Source: Rickettsiaceae bacterium
Lineage (GTDB): Bacteria > Pseudomonadota > Alphaproteobacteria > Rickettsiales > Rickettsiaceae
Length of the DNA stretch: 51,602 nt
NCBI GenBank assembly: GCA_020697135.1
Contig: JAJFBM010000015.1
Coordinates: 1 to 51,602 of the forward strand
Direction: 5' to 3'
Made by a program: the position numbers and the translations under genes. The notes below the pieces were generated by a model. The model worked only from the letters and a program-made list of their open reading frames with translations, had not been told where the DNA came from and did no database searches. Numbering within the stretch: the stretch's first letter is position 1; the number at the start of each line of letters is the position of its first letter. Positions 30,578 to 41,030 of this stretch are shown here, one piece after another.

Positions 30578-31297
30578 CTATTCTCCTTGAATTTTTGTAT
30601 AGCTGCCTTCGTTCTTGAGCACTCTAGCAAAGTTACCTTTCTCTTTTATAGAGAAAATCTTTATAGGTAAATTATTTTCGCGTGCAAGGGCGATGGCCGC
30701 CATATCCATAACATTTAAATTATTTTTAAGTACTTCAGTATAGGTGATATTTTCAAATTTTACAGCATCTTTATTTTTATGTGGATCAGAAGAATAAACT
30801 CCATCAACTTGAGTACCTTTTAAAAGCAGGTCACAATTCATTTCAATAGCACGAAGTACAGCAGCGCTATCGGTTGTAAAAAATGGGTTACCTGTGCCGG
30901 CGGCAAATATTACGACACGGCTCTTCTCCATATGTCTTTTAGCTCTGCGGCGAATATATGGCTCACAAATGCTTAGCATTGGAATTGCTGATTGGACGCG
31001 TGTGAAAATATTATAGCTCTCTAAAACATTTTGCATAGCTAAAGAGTTAATCACAGTTGCAAGCATTCCCATATAATCAGCAGCAGCGCGTTCCATACCC
31101 ATAGCTGAGGCTGTAGAGCCCCTGCAAATATTGCCTCCGCCGACAACGATACAAACCTGCACACCCATATCAATTACTTCTTTAACATCTTCAGCAATTC
31201 GCTTTAGAGTGTCAAAGTCATGCCCAAAGCCTTTATCGCCCATTAAAGCTTCGCCAGATAATTTAAGAAGTACTCTTTTGTAATTTTCTTGTTCCAC
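30578..31297 (-). CDS. pyrH: Uridylate kinase
   Basis: A 239-residue bacterial UMP kinase of the amino-acid-kinase fold, converting UMP to [14 protein letters not shown] (about 10-20), [10 protein letters not shown] (about 52-61), a [12 protein letters not shown] loop (about 135-146) and [15 protein letters not shown] are family hallmarks. The gene is complete and precedes frr in a two-gene operon. Confidence 0.97.
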   Translation of the reverse strand: MEQENYKRVLLKLSGEALMGDKGFGHDFDTLKRIAEDVKEVIDMGVQVCIVVGGGNICRGSTASAMGMERAAADYMGMLATVINSLAMQNVLESYNIFTRVQSAIPMLSICEPYIRRRAKRHMEKSRVVIFAAGTGNPFFTTDSAAVLRAIEMNCDLLLKGTQVDGVYSSDPHKNKDAVKFENITYTEVLKNNLNVMDMAAIALARENNLPIKIFSIKEKGNFARVLKNEGSYTKIQGE

Positions 31298-31471
31298 TTA
31301 AACCTGCTAATTTTGTTCCATTATAATATCGTAAAAATTATGCAAAAAGTATAGTAAAATTTAGTATATATATTAAAATTTCTGCCATCTACTCTTCATA
31401 GTATTTGAGTATTGTCAGTAATATTTTTATCAAAAATTTACAAAATATCCTTTTAAAATATATTCTGGAGC

Positions 31472-31500
31472 TTGAAATTGGTTTTTAAAGCTCGTATAGT
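31472..31500 (+). promoter_or_regulatory. Probable promoter of the nuo operon
   Basis: TTGAAA (31472-31477), 17-bp spacer, TATAGT (31495-31500), 67 bp before nuoG. The remaining sequence of 31298-31567 shows no gene. Confidence 0.55.
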
Positions 31501-31567
31501 TCAGAATTAAAAAATACATAAACCAAGCCTATTTTTAAATTTAACAATAAATTTTTATATCAAGCCA

Positions 31568-33613
31568 ATGCCAAAATTAAAAATCAATGGTCGAGAAATT
31601 GAAGTAGAAGATGGTCTGACGGTAATTCAGGCTTGCGAGCAGCTTGGGATAGAAATACCAAGATTCTGCTACCATGAAAAATTATCAATTGCTGGTAATT
31701 GTAGAATGTGTTTAGTAGAAGTTGAAAAAGCTCCAAAGCCTGTGGCGTCTTGTGCTATGCCTGTAGCTGAAGGGATGATTGTTCATACTGATAGTGAGAA
31801 AGTAAAAAAAGCTCGTGAAGGTGTGATGGAGTTTTTACTTATCAATCACCCTCTTGATTGCCCAATATGTGATCAAGGTGGTGAATGTGACCTGCAAGAT
31901 CAAGCAATGGGTTATGGCCGTGGTACTAATAGATTCCATGAAAATAAAAGGTCTGTTAAAGAAAAATATATGGGACCTCTTGTTAAGACCCATATGACAC
32001 GTTGTATTCAATGTACAAGATGTATTAGATTTGCTACAGAAGTTGCAGGTATTGAGGAAATCGGGGCTATTGGTCGTGGCGAGCATATGGAAGTTACAAC
32101 ATATGTGGAAAAAACTTTGCAGTCTGAATTATCTGGAAACATCATTGATATTTGCCCAGTAGGAGCTCTGACATCTAAACCATATGCGTTCAAAGCAAGA
32201 AGTTGGGAACTTAAAAAAACAGAATCAGTTGATGTGCTCGATGCAGTAGGGAGCAATATTAGAATTGATACTCGTGGTCTTGAAGTAATGAGGATTTTAC
32301 CTAAAATCAATGAAGATATAAACGAAGAATGGATTTCTGATAAAACTCGTTTTGCCTATGATGGTTTAAAATATCAAAGACTAGATAAGCCTTATATTAG
32401 AGAAAATGGTAAGCTGCGTCCTGCAAGCTGGAATGAAGCTCTTGAACTTGTTGCAAAAAAATTAGGCTCAACTGAAGGCTCACGTATTGCAGCGATAGCG
32501 GGTACCCTTGCTGATACCGAGACAATGTTTGCTCTAAAGTTACTATTTGAGAAATTAGGCTCCAAAAATATTGACGCTAATCAATTTGGCTATAAATTTG
32601 ACCTATCAAAACGTGGTAATTACTTATTTAATACTAAGCTTGCGCATATAAATGATGCTGATTTTTGCTTACTAATTGGTGCAAATCCACGACAAGTTGC
32701 TCCGACTCTTAATGCAAGAATCAAAGCTGCAACAAGAAAAGGCCTTCAAGTTGCAAGAATAGGTGAAGTTGATAACCAAACATATCCATTAATTGAGCTT
32801 GGGGAATCGCCTGCAATATTAAATGAAATTTTAAGTGGTAAGCATGAAATTTCAAAAATTTTAGCGAAATCGAAAAAACCAATGTTTATTATTGGTGATG
32901 CTGTCCTTACTCGTGCTGACAGTTTAGCAATTCAAGAGTCAGTATTTAAAATTTGTGAGAAATATAATGCTATTCGCAATGATTGGAATGGCTTTAATAT
33001 ATTACATAACCACGCTTCAATGGTTGGTGCTTTAGATATTGGTTTTTACCCAACAGGTCAGCTTAAAACAACTGCAAGCTTTTTAAATGCTATTGAATCA
33101 GAGAAGATAGAAGTGGTTTATTTATATGGGGCTGATGAAATTGATACTAAGAAATTTGGTAATGCTTTTGTAATTTATCAAGGTCATCATGGTGATAGAA
33201 GCGCGCATAGAGCGGACGTAATATTACCTGGAGCTGCTTATACTGAAAAAAATGCTACTTATGTAAATCTTGAAGGTAGGCCACAAAGAGCAAGAGCAGC
33301 TATATTCCCTCCAGGCGAGGCTAAAGATGATGTGCAGATCATAAAGCAAATTGCTGATATACTTTCTTATGATTTAAATTTTGAAAATTTGTCAGAGCTG
33401 CGTTCGCTTATGAGTGCTGCGTTCCCAATATTTAAAGATAAAGATATAGCTTTAGATAATGAGATAAAATTTAATGAAATAGACAGTGAAATAGCTGATA
33501 AGCCACTAAAGAAAATTAAATTTAATTTTTATATGACGGATCCGATTAGCCGTGCATCAAGAACTATGGCACAATGTGCACAAGAAATTCTAAAGAAAGA
33601 GGAGGCTGCATGA
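31568..33613 (+). CDS. nuoG: NADH-quinone oxidoreductase subunit G
   Basis: A 681-residue complex I subunit (75-kDa homologue) in the peripheral arm. The N-terminal ferredoxin domain binds [2Fe-2S] via CRMC and nearby cysteines. [12 protein letters not shown] with its upstream His and Cys binds a [4Fe-4S] cluster, and CIQCTRC...CPVGAL a further one. The C-terminal molybdopterin-oxidoreductase-like domain is present but catalytically silent in this family. Length is normal. It is the first gene of a nuoGHIJKLMN cluster; nuoA-F must be elsewhere. It overlaps nuoH by 4 bp. Confidence 0.97.
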   Translation: MPKLKINGREIEVEDGLTVIQACEQLGIEIPRFCYHEKLSIAGNCRMCLVEVEKAPKPVASCAMPVAEGMIVHTDSEKVKKAREGVMEFLLINHPLDCPICDQGGECDLQDQAMGYGRGTNRFHENKRSVKEKYMGPLVKTHMTRCIQCTRCIRFATEVAGIEEIGAIGRGEHMEVTTYVEKTLQSELSGNIIDICPVGALTSKPYAFKARSWELKKTESVDVLDAVGSNIRIDTRGLEVMRILPKINEDINEEWISDKTRFAYDGLKYQRLDKPYIRENGKLRPASWNEALELVAKKLGSTEGSRIAAIAGTLADTETMFALKLLFEKLGSKNIDANQFGYKFDLSKRGNYLFNTKLAHINDADFCLLIGANPRQVAPTLNARIKAATRKGLQVARIGEVDNQTYPLIELGESPAILNEILSGKHEISKILAKSKKPMFIIGDAVLTRADSLAIQESVFKICEKYNAIRNDWNGFNILHNHASMVGALDIGFYPTGQLKTTASFLNAIESEKIEVVYLYGADEIDTKKFGNAFVIYQGHHGDRSAHRADVILPGAAYTEKNATYVNLEGRPQRARAAIFPPGEAKDDVQIIKQIADILSYDLNFENLSELRSLMSAAFPIFKDKDIALDNEIKFNEIDSEIADKPLKKIKFNFYMTDPISRASRTMAQCAQEILKKEEAA

Positions 33614-34863
33614 TTGATCAAGCTCTTCTAGAAAAAATGGCATTTGAAACAGCAATAATGGCAATTAAGATCGTTGCTTTCATTATACCATTGATTCTTT
33701 CTGTAGCTTACTTAACCTACGCTGAGCGGAGGGTTATAGGGTTGATGCAGCTTAGACGTGGCCCTAATATTGTAGGTCCTTTTGGGTTACTACAGCCAAT
33801 TGCAGACGCATTAAAGCTGCTGGTAAAAGAGACGATAATTCCAACCCCTGCTAATAAAATAGTATTTATTATAGCGCCAATGGTTACCTTCATATTGAGC
33901 CTGGTTAGTTGGGCAGTTATTCCCTTTAATAAAGGGTGGGTTTTTGCAGATATTAATGTAGGTATTTTATATTTACTTGCTATATCATCACTTGGGGTAT
34001 ATGGCATAATAATGGCGGGATGGGCAAGTAACTCAAAATATGCTTTTCTAGGGGCAATTCGCTCATCGGCGCAAATGATTTCTTATGAAGTATCAATGGG
34101 GCTTGTAGTAATAACTGTGCTACTTTGTACGGGTTCATTAAATCTTACTGATATTGTAGAGGCTGGAAGAAATAGACCGCTGTTACTTGATGTACTTCTT
34201 GCCCCTATGGCTGTTGTATTCTTTATTTCTGTACTTGCAGAAACTAATAGATTACCATTTGATCTTCCAGAAGCAGAAGCAGAGTTAGTTGCTGGTTATA
34301 ATGTTGAATATTCATCAATGATTTTTGCCTTATTCTTTTTAGGCGAATATGCTAATATGATACTTGTCAGTTCAATGACAACTATACTGTTCTTAGGGGG
34401 ATATCTTCCGCCATTTAATATTGAGGCGTTAAATATTATACCTGGCTTTATTTGGTTTGTGTTAAAAATTTCCTTTATACTTTTCTGCTTTCTTTGGATT
34501 AGAGCAACTTTCCCAAGATACAGATATGATCAATTAATGAGATTGGGTTGGAAAATATTACTACCATTTTCGCTTATTTGGGTTGTACTTATCTCGTCAG
34601 TGTTGGTGTTTAATGATATGTTGCCTAAAGATAAAACAGAGAACATTAATGAGCCAAATATTGTTGAGCAAGGTGTCTTTGAATCAGGTGCAGAGGCTGA
34701 GGAGGATTCTTCAGAAACGTCAATTGAAGAGCCAACAAGCGATACGGTAGATGAAGCAAAAATTAAGCAAATCATTCCACAGATGAAACCACAAGAAAAT
34801 AACACGGAATTGCCTAAAAATGAGGCTCAAGAGTCTGAGCCTATTATGCCACTAGAAGAATAG
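33610..34863 (+). CDS. nuoH: NADH-quinone oxidoreductase subunit H with an acidic C-terminal extension
   Basis: A 417-residue membrane subunit forming the quinone channel at the arm junction. The family core runs to about residue 339 with [18 protein letters not shown] and [19 protein letters not shown]. About 78 extra residues follow, rich in Glu, Ser and Pro (for example [15 protein letters not shown]), not present in typical NuoH of about 330-340. The start is ATG 33610, overlapping the nuoG stop (ATGA) after a strong AGAGGAGG; the further upstream in-frame ATG at 33574 lies inside nuoG and is unlikely. Confidence 0.95.
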   Translation: MIDQALLEKMAFETAIMAIKIVAFIIPLILSVAYLTYAERRVIGLMQLRRGPNIVGPFGLLQPIADALKLLVKETIIPTPANKIVFIIAPMVTFILSLVSWAVIPFNKGWVFADINVGILYLLAISSLGVYGIIMAGWASNSKYAFLGAIRSSAQMISYEVSMGLVVITVLLCTGSLNLTDIVEAGRNRPLLLDVLLAPMAVVFFISVLAETNRLPFDLPEAEAELVAGYNVEYSSMIFALFFLGEYANMILVSSMTTILFLGGYLPPFNIEALNIIPGFIWFVLKISFILFCFLWIRATFPRYRYDQLMRLGWKILLPFSLIWVVLISSVLVFNDMLPKDKTENINEPNIVEQGVFESGAEAEEDSSETSIEEPTSDTVDEAKIKQIIPQMKPQENNTELPKNEAQESEPIMPLEE

Positions 34864-34871
34864 ATAAAGAT

Positions 34872-35357
34872 ATGTTTGTTATTAGATATTTAAAGTCATT
34901 TTTACTTTATGAGCTTGCTTCAGGAATGTTTTTAACCTTAAAATATCTCTTTAAGCCTAAAGTTACCCAGAATTATCCTTACGAAAAAACTAAAGTTAGT
35001 CCTCGTTTTAAGGGCGAGCATGCTCTTCGTAGATATCCTAATGGAGAGGAAAGATGTATTGCTTGTAAGCTTTGCGAAGCTATATGCCCTGCTCAAGCTA
35101 TTACGATTGAAGCATGTGAAAGGGAAGATGGTAGTAGAAGAACTACGAGATACGATATTGATATGACTAAATGTATCTATTGTGGTTTATGTCAAGAGGC
35201 ATGCCCAGTTGATGCAATAGTTGAAGGGCCAAATTTTGAATTTGCAACCGAAACGCATGAAGAGTTAATATATAACAAAGATAAATTGCTAAGAAATGGT
35301 GAAGTTTGGGAACAAGAACTAGCTCTTAAAATTAAAGCTGATTATCTATACAGGTAA
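34872..35357 (+). CDS. nuoI: NADH-quinone oxidoreductase subunit I
   Basis: A 161-residue ferredoxin-like subunit carrying clusters N6a and N6b. Both motifs are complete: [12 protein letters not shown] and [12 protein letters not shown]. It begins 8 bp after nuoH and ends 4 bp before nuoJ. Confidence 0.98.
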   Translation: MFVIRYLKSFLLYELASGMFLTLKYLFKPKVTQNYPYEKTKVSPRFKGEHALRRYPNGEERCIACKLCEAICPAQAITIEACEREDGSRRTTRYDIDMTKCIYCGLCQEACPVDAIVEGPNFEFATETHEELIYNKDKLLRNGEVWEQELALKIKADYLYR

Positions 35358-35361
35358 AATA

Positions 35362-35979
35362 ATGGTTGAAGGTTTATTTTTTTATATTTTTGCTGTTGCA
35401 GCAATATTTGCTAGTCTAATGGTAGTTACTGTTAAAAATTCAGTGCATGCTGTATTGTGGCTGATATTTACATTCTTTAGTGCAGCAGGTCTTTTCTTAC
35501 TTGTTGGTGCGGAATTTCTAGCAATGCTTCTGGTTGTTGTTTATGTAGGGGCAGTAGCAGTCTTATTCTTATTCGTTATTATGATGCTTGATATAAATAT
35601 TAATAAAGTGAGAGAAGGTTTTTTGAAGAGATTGCCTCTAGGGCTATTTATTGCAGGAGTATTCCTTTTCGACTTAATAACACTTATTTATGCCTCAATT
35701 AATCAAGTTCAAACTATTTCTAGATCAGATTATATAATTCCTGCTGAAACCACAACAAATACACATGCTATTGGTAATATATTATATACTGATTTTGCTA
35801 TGCATTTCCAAATTTCAGGCTTAATATTATTTGCAGCAATGATTGGTTGTATAGTATTGACACTTAGAGGGCATAAGCGCTCCAAAAGGCAAGATGCTAC
35901 CTTACAGCAAGGTAGAAACAAGGAAACCTCGATAAGTCTTGTAAAAGTGAATAAGGGGGAGGGTGTCGATGTACGATAA
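35362..35979 (+). CDS. nuoJ: NADH-quinone oxidoreductase subunit J
   Basis: A 205-residue membrane subunit with about five transmembrane segments. The characteristic [19 protein letters not shown] segment (described at about 55-75) contains the pi-bulge region involved in coupling. It overlaps nuoK by 11 bp. The polar tail after residue 170 is slightly longer than average. Confidence 0.96.
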   Translation: MVEGLFFYIFAVAAIFASLMVVTVKNSVHAVLWLIFTFFSAAGLFLLVGAEFLAMLLVVVYVGAVAVLFLFVIMMLDININKVREGFLKRLPLGLFIAGVFLFDLITLIYASINQVQTISRSDYIIPAETTTNTHAIGNILYTDFAMHFQISGLILFAAMIGCIVLTLRGHKRSKRQDATLQQGRNKETSISLVKVNKGEGVDVR

Positions 35980-36292
35980 TTTGTTAAATGTAGGTCTTGA
36001 GCATTATTTGATCACTTCTTCTATAATCTTTGTAATAGGTGTGGGAGGTATTATAATTAATAGAAAAAACGTTATTGTTATTTTAATGTCAATTGAGATA
36101 ATGTTGCTCTCCGTTAATATTAATATGGTAGCTTTTTCTAATTATTTTCATGAACTTTCAGGCCAAATATTTAGCATGTTTATACTGACAGTTGCAGCTG
36201 CTGAAGCTGCCATTGGTCTTGCTATACTTGTAACATATTATAGAAATAAAAATTCCATCGAAGTGGAAGATATTAACCAAATGAGGGGTTGA
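35969..36292 (+). CDS. nuoK: NADH-quinone oxidoreductase subunit K
   Basis: A 107-residue subunit with three membrane segments. The conserved channel glutamates are visible in [13 protein letters not shown] and in [15 protein letters not shown] 35969 is preferred over GTG 35963, because the AGGGGGAGGG ribosome site fits it better. Confidence 0.96.
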   Translation: MYDNLLNVGLEHYLITSSIIFVIGVGGIIINRKNVIVILMSIEIMLLSVNINMVAFSNYFHELSGQIFSMFILTVAAAEAAIGLAILVTYYRNKNSIEVEDINQMRG

Positions 36293-38037
36293 TGATTACG
36301 ATCGCAACAATTTTTCTTCCTTTAATATCAAGTATAATTTGTGGGTTATTTAGCAGTAAAATTTCTCATAAGCAAGCTGGATTAATCTCTAATATTGCAT
36401 TGTTTGCAACAGCTATATGTGCAGCTATCACTTTTGTTGAGGTAGGAATCAATAATGATATTAAACATATAATTCTACTTAATTGGATTGATTCAGATCT
36501 GCTAAAAGCAAATTGGACTATTAGTGTAGACCATTTATCAAGTATAATGCTTGTTGTTGTTACTTTTGTATCAGCGCTTGTGCATTTATATTCAATTGGT
36601 TACATGGAGACAGATACTAATCTTCCACGTTTCATGTCTTATTTATCGCTGTTTACTTTCTTTATGTTATTACTCGTTACTGCAGATAATTTTATTCAAT
36701 TATTTTGTGGATGGGAAGGTGTTGGTTTCTGCTCTTATTTACTTATTGGCTTTTGGTATAAAAAAACTTCAGCCTGTAATGCCTCTATTAAGGCATTTAT
36801 TGTAAATAGAGTTGCTGATTTTGCTTTTATACTTGCGATTTGTTTGATATTTGCGAGTGCCAAATCTGTTGAGTTTAGTCAAGTATTTGGCTTAGTAGAA
36901 GACATCCAGAATAGTGCATTGAAAGTTGGAGGTTATAATCTTCCACTTATAGAAGTGATATCTATGCTTATGTTAATTGGCTGTATGGTGACTTGCCTTT
37001 TTGCTGCAACAATTGCAATAACGCAAAATGATATTAAAAAGATTATTGCTTATTCAACCTGTAGCCAGCTTGGTTATATGTTCTTTGCTTGTGGGCTCTC
37101 TGTATATAATGCAGGAATTTTCCATTTATTTACCCATGCTTTCTTTAAAGCACTTTTATTCTTAGGTGCGGGTAGTGTAATCCATGCGGTTTCAGGTGAG
37201 CAGGATATTAAAAAAATGGGGGGAGTATGGAAAAAGATACCTCTAACATATAGTTTATTCTGGATAGGTTCCCTTGCAATTGCTGGAGTGTTCCCACTTG
37301 CTGGTTATTTCTCTAAAGATTTCATTCTTGAAGCTGCTTATGCTTCTAATACAAAAGTGGGGCATATAGCTTTTTGGTGCGGAATCGTGGCAGCATTTTT
37401 TACAGCCTTTTATTCATGGCGTCTATTAATATTAGTTTTTCATGGAGAATCTAAGCTAGATAAGAATGCACTGAAACATGTTCATGAATCACCAATATCA
37501 ATGCTGGTGCCAATGATAATTTTAAGTATTGGTGCTATTTTTTCAGGTGTTTATGGAGTTTATGGCTTAAATATTGAGGAATTACCAGGATACTTTAAAT
37601 CCTCTATCATTATTAGAGAACAACATAACTACTTAGAGACTATGCATCATTTAGAATGGTATATAAAATTATTGCCATCTATTGCTGGGATTTTAGGCAT
37701 ATTACTGGCTTATTTATTATATACTAAGTTAGAGCTAGTAGATAAGCTTAAATCTTGGCTTAAGCCATTATATTTAATCTCTTATAATAAATATTATATT
37801 GATGAAATTTATAATAGCACTATTGTACCTCTTTATAAGATAAAGGCTGAATTTGCTAAAATAATAGATATTAATATTATAGATAAGCTTGGTCCTGATG
37901 GGGCAGCAATTTCAATTAAAAAAGCAGCAGAATATATAAGTAAGCTTCAAACCGGATTTATATTTTCTTATGCATTTTTCTTACTAATAGGTCTTGTGGT
38001 TCCTATTAATTGGTTTATGAAAATTATTTCAACATAA
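36292..38037 (+). CDS. nuoL: NADH-quinone oxidoreductase subunit L, lacking a conserved core segment
   Basis: A 581-residue antiporter-like proton-channel subunit, against about 640 in relatives. The N-terminal half is normal (WEGVGFCSYLLIGFWYKK, with the conserved Glu). At residue 232/233 (36985-36990) the sequence jumps from MLMLIGCM to VTCLFAATIAITQNDIKK. Relatives have about 60 residues in between, including GKSAQ, [20 protein letters not shown] and the helix after it, which supply channel Lys229 and His254 (E. coli numbers). The frame is kept. Later motifs (HLFTHAFFKALLFLGAG) and the long C-terminal amphipathic helix are present. The start overlaps nuoK (TGATG). Confidence 0.96.
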   Translation: MITIATIFLPLISSIICGLFSSKISHKQAGLISNIALFATAICAAITFVEVGINNDIKHIILLNWIDSDLLKANWTISVDHLSSIMLVVVTFVSALVHLYSIGYMETDTNLPRFMSYLSLFTFFMLLLVTADNFIQLFCGWEGVGFCSYLLIGFWYKKTSACNASIKAFIVNRVADFAFILAICLIFASAKSVEFSQVFGLVEDIQNSALKVGGYNLPLIEVISMLMLIGCMVTCLFAATIAITQNDIKKIIAYSTCSQLGYMFFACGLSVYNAGIFHLFTHAFFKALLFLGAGSVIHAVSGEQDIKKMGGVWKKIPLTYSLFWIGSLAIAGVFPLAGYFSKDFILEAAYASNTKVGHIAFWCGIVAAFFTAFYSWRLLILVFHGESKLDKNALKHVHESPISMLVPMIILSIGAIFSGVYGVYGLNIEELPGYFKSSIIIREQHNYLETMHHLEWYIKLLPSIAGILGILLAYLLYTKLELVDKLKSWLKPLYLISYNKYYIDEIYNSTIVPLYKIKAEFAKIIDINIIDKLGPDGAAISIKKAAEYISKLQTGFIFSYAFFLLIGLVVPINWFMKIIST

Positions 38038-38051
38038 TAGATAGATTTAAG

Positions 38052-39533
38052 ATGGCAGAAATACCAATATTGTCAATTTCAATAGCTATTCCCTTTTTTA
38101 GCGCGCTATTTATCTTAATAGCTGCAAAAGGAAATAATGCAGTTAAGTCGCTCTATATAAAATATGTAGCGATATTAAGTTCTATTATGACCTTAATTTG
38201 TGCAAGCTATTTAATAGCTAACTTTGAACCTGATAATACAGGGTATCTTTTCGAAGAAAAATATTTATGGATTAAGCAGATAGGTCTGCATTATCATCTT
38301 GGTATTGATGGCTTGTCTATGTCGTTGATATTCTTAACAGCGCTACTTACCTTGATTTGTATTATTGCAAGTTTACATAACATTACTACTCGCAGTAGCG
38401 AATTTTTAGCGTTATTTCTGTTATTAGAGTCTTTGGTAATCGGAGCTTTTAGTTCTCTAGATATTTTATTATTCTATATTTTCTTTGAGACTACCTTGAT
38501 TCCAATGTATTTAATAATTGGCATATGGGGAGGAGAAAATAGGATTTATGCAGCTATAAAATTCTTTTTATATACCTTGCTTGGCTCAGTATTCTTTTTA
38601 TGTGCAATAATATATATATATATGCATGCAGGAACTTTAAGTTTAACAGAGCTTGAAAATATAGGCCCAAGCTTTTTATTCCCAGTTCAACAAGCTTTAT
38701 TTTTAGCATTATTTGCATCTTTTGCCGTGAAAGTACCAATGTTCCCATTTCATACATGGTTACCCCATGCTCACGTGCAGGCGCCAACAGCAGGTTCAGT
38801 TATACTTGCCGGGATTTTATTGAAACTTGGTGCTTATGGATTCTTGAGATTTTCACTACCAATTCTGCCTGATGCATCACTTTTCTTTGCGCCATATATA
38901 ATAATACTAAGTATCATTGCAGTAATTTACGCATCTTTTGTTGCCTATGCTCAAGAGGATATGAAGAAAATGATCGCTTATTCTTCTGTGGCACATATGG
39001 GATTTGTTACTGCTGGCATATTTAGCTTTAATCAACAAGGTTTAGATGGAGCTATTTTCCAGATGATTAGCCATGGTATAATCTCGGGCGCACTTTTCCT
39101 TGCTGTTGGTGCTCTTTATGATCGTATGCATACAAAGGCAATAAATGCTTACGGTGGAGTTGCAAGCCGTATGCCTATACTTGCAACTTTTTTTATGGTA
39201 TTTACCATGGGTTCGGTAGGGCTTCCTGGCACTAGCGGTTTTGTTGGAGAATTTTTAAGCATTGTAGGTGTATTGCAAGCTCAATATTTATATGCTTTTT
39301 TCATAGCGCTTGGTGTCGTTCTTGGAGCAGTTTATATGCTTACTCTTTACAGAAGAGTGATGCTTGGCGAAATTAATAATAGCGAAATCAGTAAAATAAA
39401 TGATTTAGATACAAGAGAAATAATAATATTTGTCCCATTAGTGTTATTTGTAATTTATTTAGGTGTTTATCCCTCTTCATTAACAGAGCTTACACAACCT
39501 ACTGTTACAAAGCTAATTGGAATCATGAGATAA
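38052..39533 (+). CDS. nuoM: NADH-quinone oxidoreductase subunit M
   Basis: A 493-residue antiporter-like subunit with about 14 membrane helices. Conserved features are FETTLIPMYLIIGIWGG with the channel Glu and AVKVPMFPFHTWLP with the channel Lys. In the usually invariant HTWLPDAH the Asp is His (residue 239, CAT at 38766), a single-base change from GAT. Met at 38052 is preferred; the open frame starts at 38010 inside nuoL. Confidence 0.96.
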   Translation: MAEIPILSISIAIPFFSALFILIAAKGNNAVKSLYIKYVAILSSIMTLICASYLIANFEPDNTGYLFEEKYLWIKQIGLHYHLGIDGLSMSLIFLTALLTLICIIASLHNITTRSSEFLALFLLLESLVIGAFSSLDILLFYIFFETTLIPMYLIIGIWGGENRIYAAIKFFLYTLLGSVFFLCAIIYIYMHAGTLSLTELENIGPSFLFPVQQALFLALFASFAVKVPMFPFHTWLPHAHVQAPTAGSVILAGILLKLGAYGFLRFSLPILPDASLFFAPYIIILSIIAVIYASFVAYAQEDMKKMIAYSSVAHMGFVTAGIFSFNQQGLDGAIFQMISHGIISGALFLAVGALYDRMHTKAINAYGGVASRMPILATFFMVFTMGSVGLPGTSGFVGEFLSIVGVLQAQYLYAFFIALGVVLGAVYMLTLYRRVMLGEINNSEISKINDLDTREIIIFVPLVLFVIYLGVYPSSLTELTQPTVTKLIGIMR

Positions 39534-39546
39534 GTATGAGGAATAT

Positions 39547-41013
39547 ATGTTAGCAGTCACCAGCGAAATTTTAAGTGATATACCTCTTTTACTTCCAGAA
39601 ATTCAATTAGCAATTTCAGCATTATTTCTACAAATGCTTGGAGTATTTTCTAAAAAAAGTCAGAAAATTGTTGGTTATTTAAGCATAGTTTCTATGTTAT
39701 CGATTTTATATTATATATATCAAAATAACGCTACTTTTTTAGGGCATGCTTTTAATCATATGTATCAATCATCTCCATTATCATTATTTGCAAAATCAAT
39801 CGTGCTTACAACATCAAGCTTAGCTTTGTTGCTTTATATTGGTATGCCCAATAATTTAAAATATACAGGAAGAAGTGAATTTTCTGTATTAATGCTGCTT
39901 GCAGTAATTGGAATATTTGTAATGGCTTCTGCTGGACATTTTTTAACTTTATATCTTGGACTCGAGCTGCAATCTTTAAGTTTATATCTTTTAACTACCT
40001 TTGATCGAAATAATATTAAATCTTCAGAAGCTGGGCTTAAGTATTTTGTCCTTGGGGCATTAGCTTCATGTGTTATGTTATTTGGGATATCACTTATTTA
40101 TGGTTTCTCAGGCACGTTAGAATTCTCTGTATTAAAAGATTTATATAGTAAGCAACATTTCCATTTAATTCCAACTCCTGCTGTGGTGGTGGGTGCTTAT
40201 ATGGTAATTGTTGGGATATTGTTTAAATTGTCAGTTGCTCCTTTCCATGCTTGGACACCTGATGTTTACGAAGGCGCACCAGTCCCAACAGTCGCCTTTC
40301 TCTCATCAAGTTCAAAGCTAGGTAGTTTAGTTGTATTAATTAGTCTTACTATGCATGTGCTTAAAGATTGCTTATTTGCTTATGAGATGAGTATACAGAT
40401 TCTTTCTGTCCTGACCCTTGCAATAGGTGCTATTGCTGCAATACAGCAAACTTCTCTTAAGAGACTTCTAGGTTATAGTACTATACTTAATATGGGTTAT
40501 GTTCTGCTTGCGCTTGCTGCAAAAAACACAGAAGCTATTCAGGCAAGTTTGATGTATATGGTTATCTACTCTTTTACGATGCTTGGCTTATTTGCACTCT
40601 TAATAGTAGTGCTTGGAGAGAAGATAGAATCTGCAACGCTTGACTCGTTAAGTGGTCTTGCAAGCAATCATAAACTAAGTTCAGTTTTAATAGCAATATT
40701 ATTATTCTCGCTTATTGGGATTCCACCATTCGCTGGTTTTTTTGGAAAATTTTATGTTTTTCAAGCAACTATCCAAGCAGGCCTATATGGTTTAACTATT
40801 TTAGGGGTTTTAGCAAGCGTAATTGCCGCTTACTATTACTTAAAAATTATTAAGATAATGTACTTCGATAAAGGAAATGTCACACAAAATGAGGATACTA
40901 TATCTCTTAACATAATTTTTATTGCTGGTTTGTCAATATTATTTACCATGATATTTATAATCTCCCCTAATATAATCCCAGAGTTAACATTAAACATAGC
41001 TAAGTATTTTTAG
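39547..41013 (+). CDS. nuoN: NADH-quinone oxidoreductase subunit N
   Basis: A 488-residue third antiporter-like subunit. Typical segments are YLGLELQSLSLYLL with the channel Glu, LFKLSVAPFHAWTPDVYEGAP with the channel Lys (described at about 226-246) and LLGYSTILNMGY. It is complete and begins after a GAGGA ribosome site, 13 bp after nuoM. Confidence 0.96.
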   Translation: MLAVTSEILSDIPLLLPEIQLAISALFLQMLGVFSKKSQKIVGYLSIVSMLSILYYIYQNNATFLGHAFNHMYQSSPLSLFAKSIVLTTSSLALLLYIGMPNNLKYTGRSEFSVLMLLAVIGIFVMASAGHFLTLYLGLELQSLSLYLLTTFDRNNIKSSEAGLKYFVLGALASCVMLFGISLIYGFSGTLEFSVLKDLYSKQHFHLIPTPAVVVGAYMVIVGILFKLSVAPFHAWTPDVYEGAPVPTVAFLSSSSKLGSLVVLISLTMHVLKDCLFAYEMSIQILSVLTLAIGAIAAIQQTSLKRLLGYSTILNMGYVLLALAAKNTEAIQASLMYMVIYSFTMLGLFALLIVVLGEKIESATLDSLSGLASNHKLSSVLIAILLFSLIGIPPFAGFFGKFYVFQATIQAGLYGLTILGVLASVIAAYYYLKIIKIMYFDKGNVTQNEDTISLNIIFIAGLSILFTMIFIISPNIIPELTLNIAKYF

Positions 41014-41030
41014 AAGCTTTTAAGGAAGTT

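Noticed and set aside
33574-33609. Upstream in-frame ATG for nuoH
   Set aside because: It lies within nuoG, lacks the strong ribosome site and would add residues not found in NuoH.
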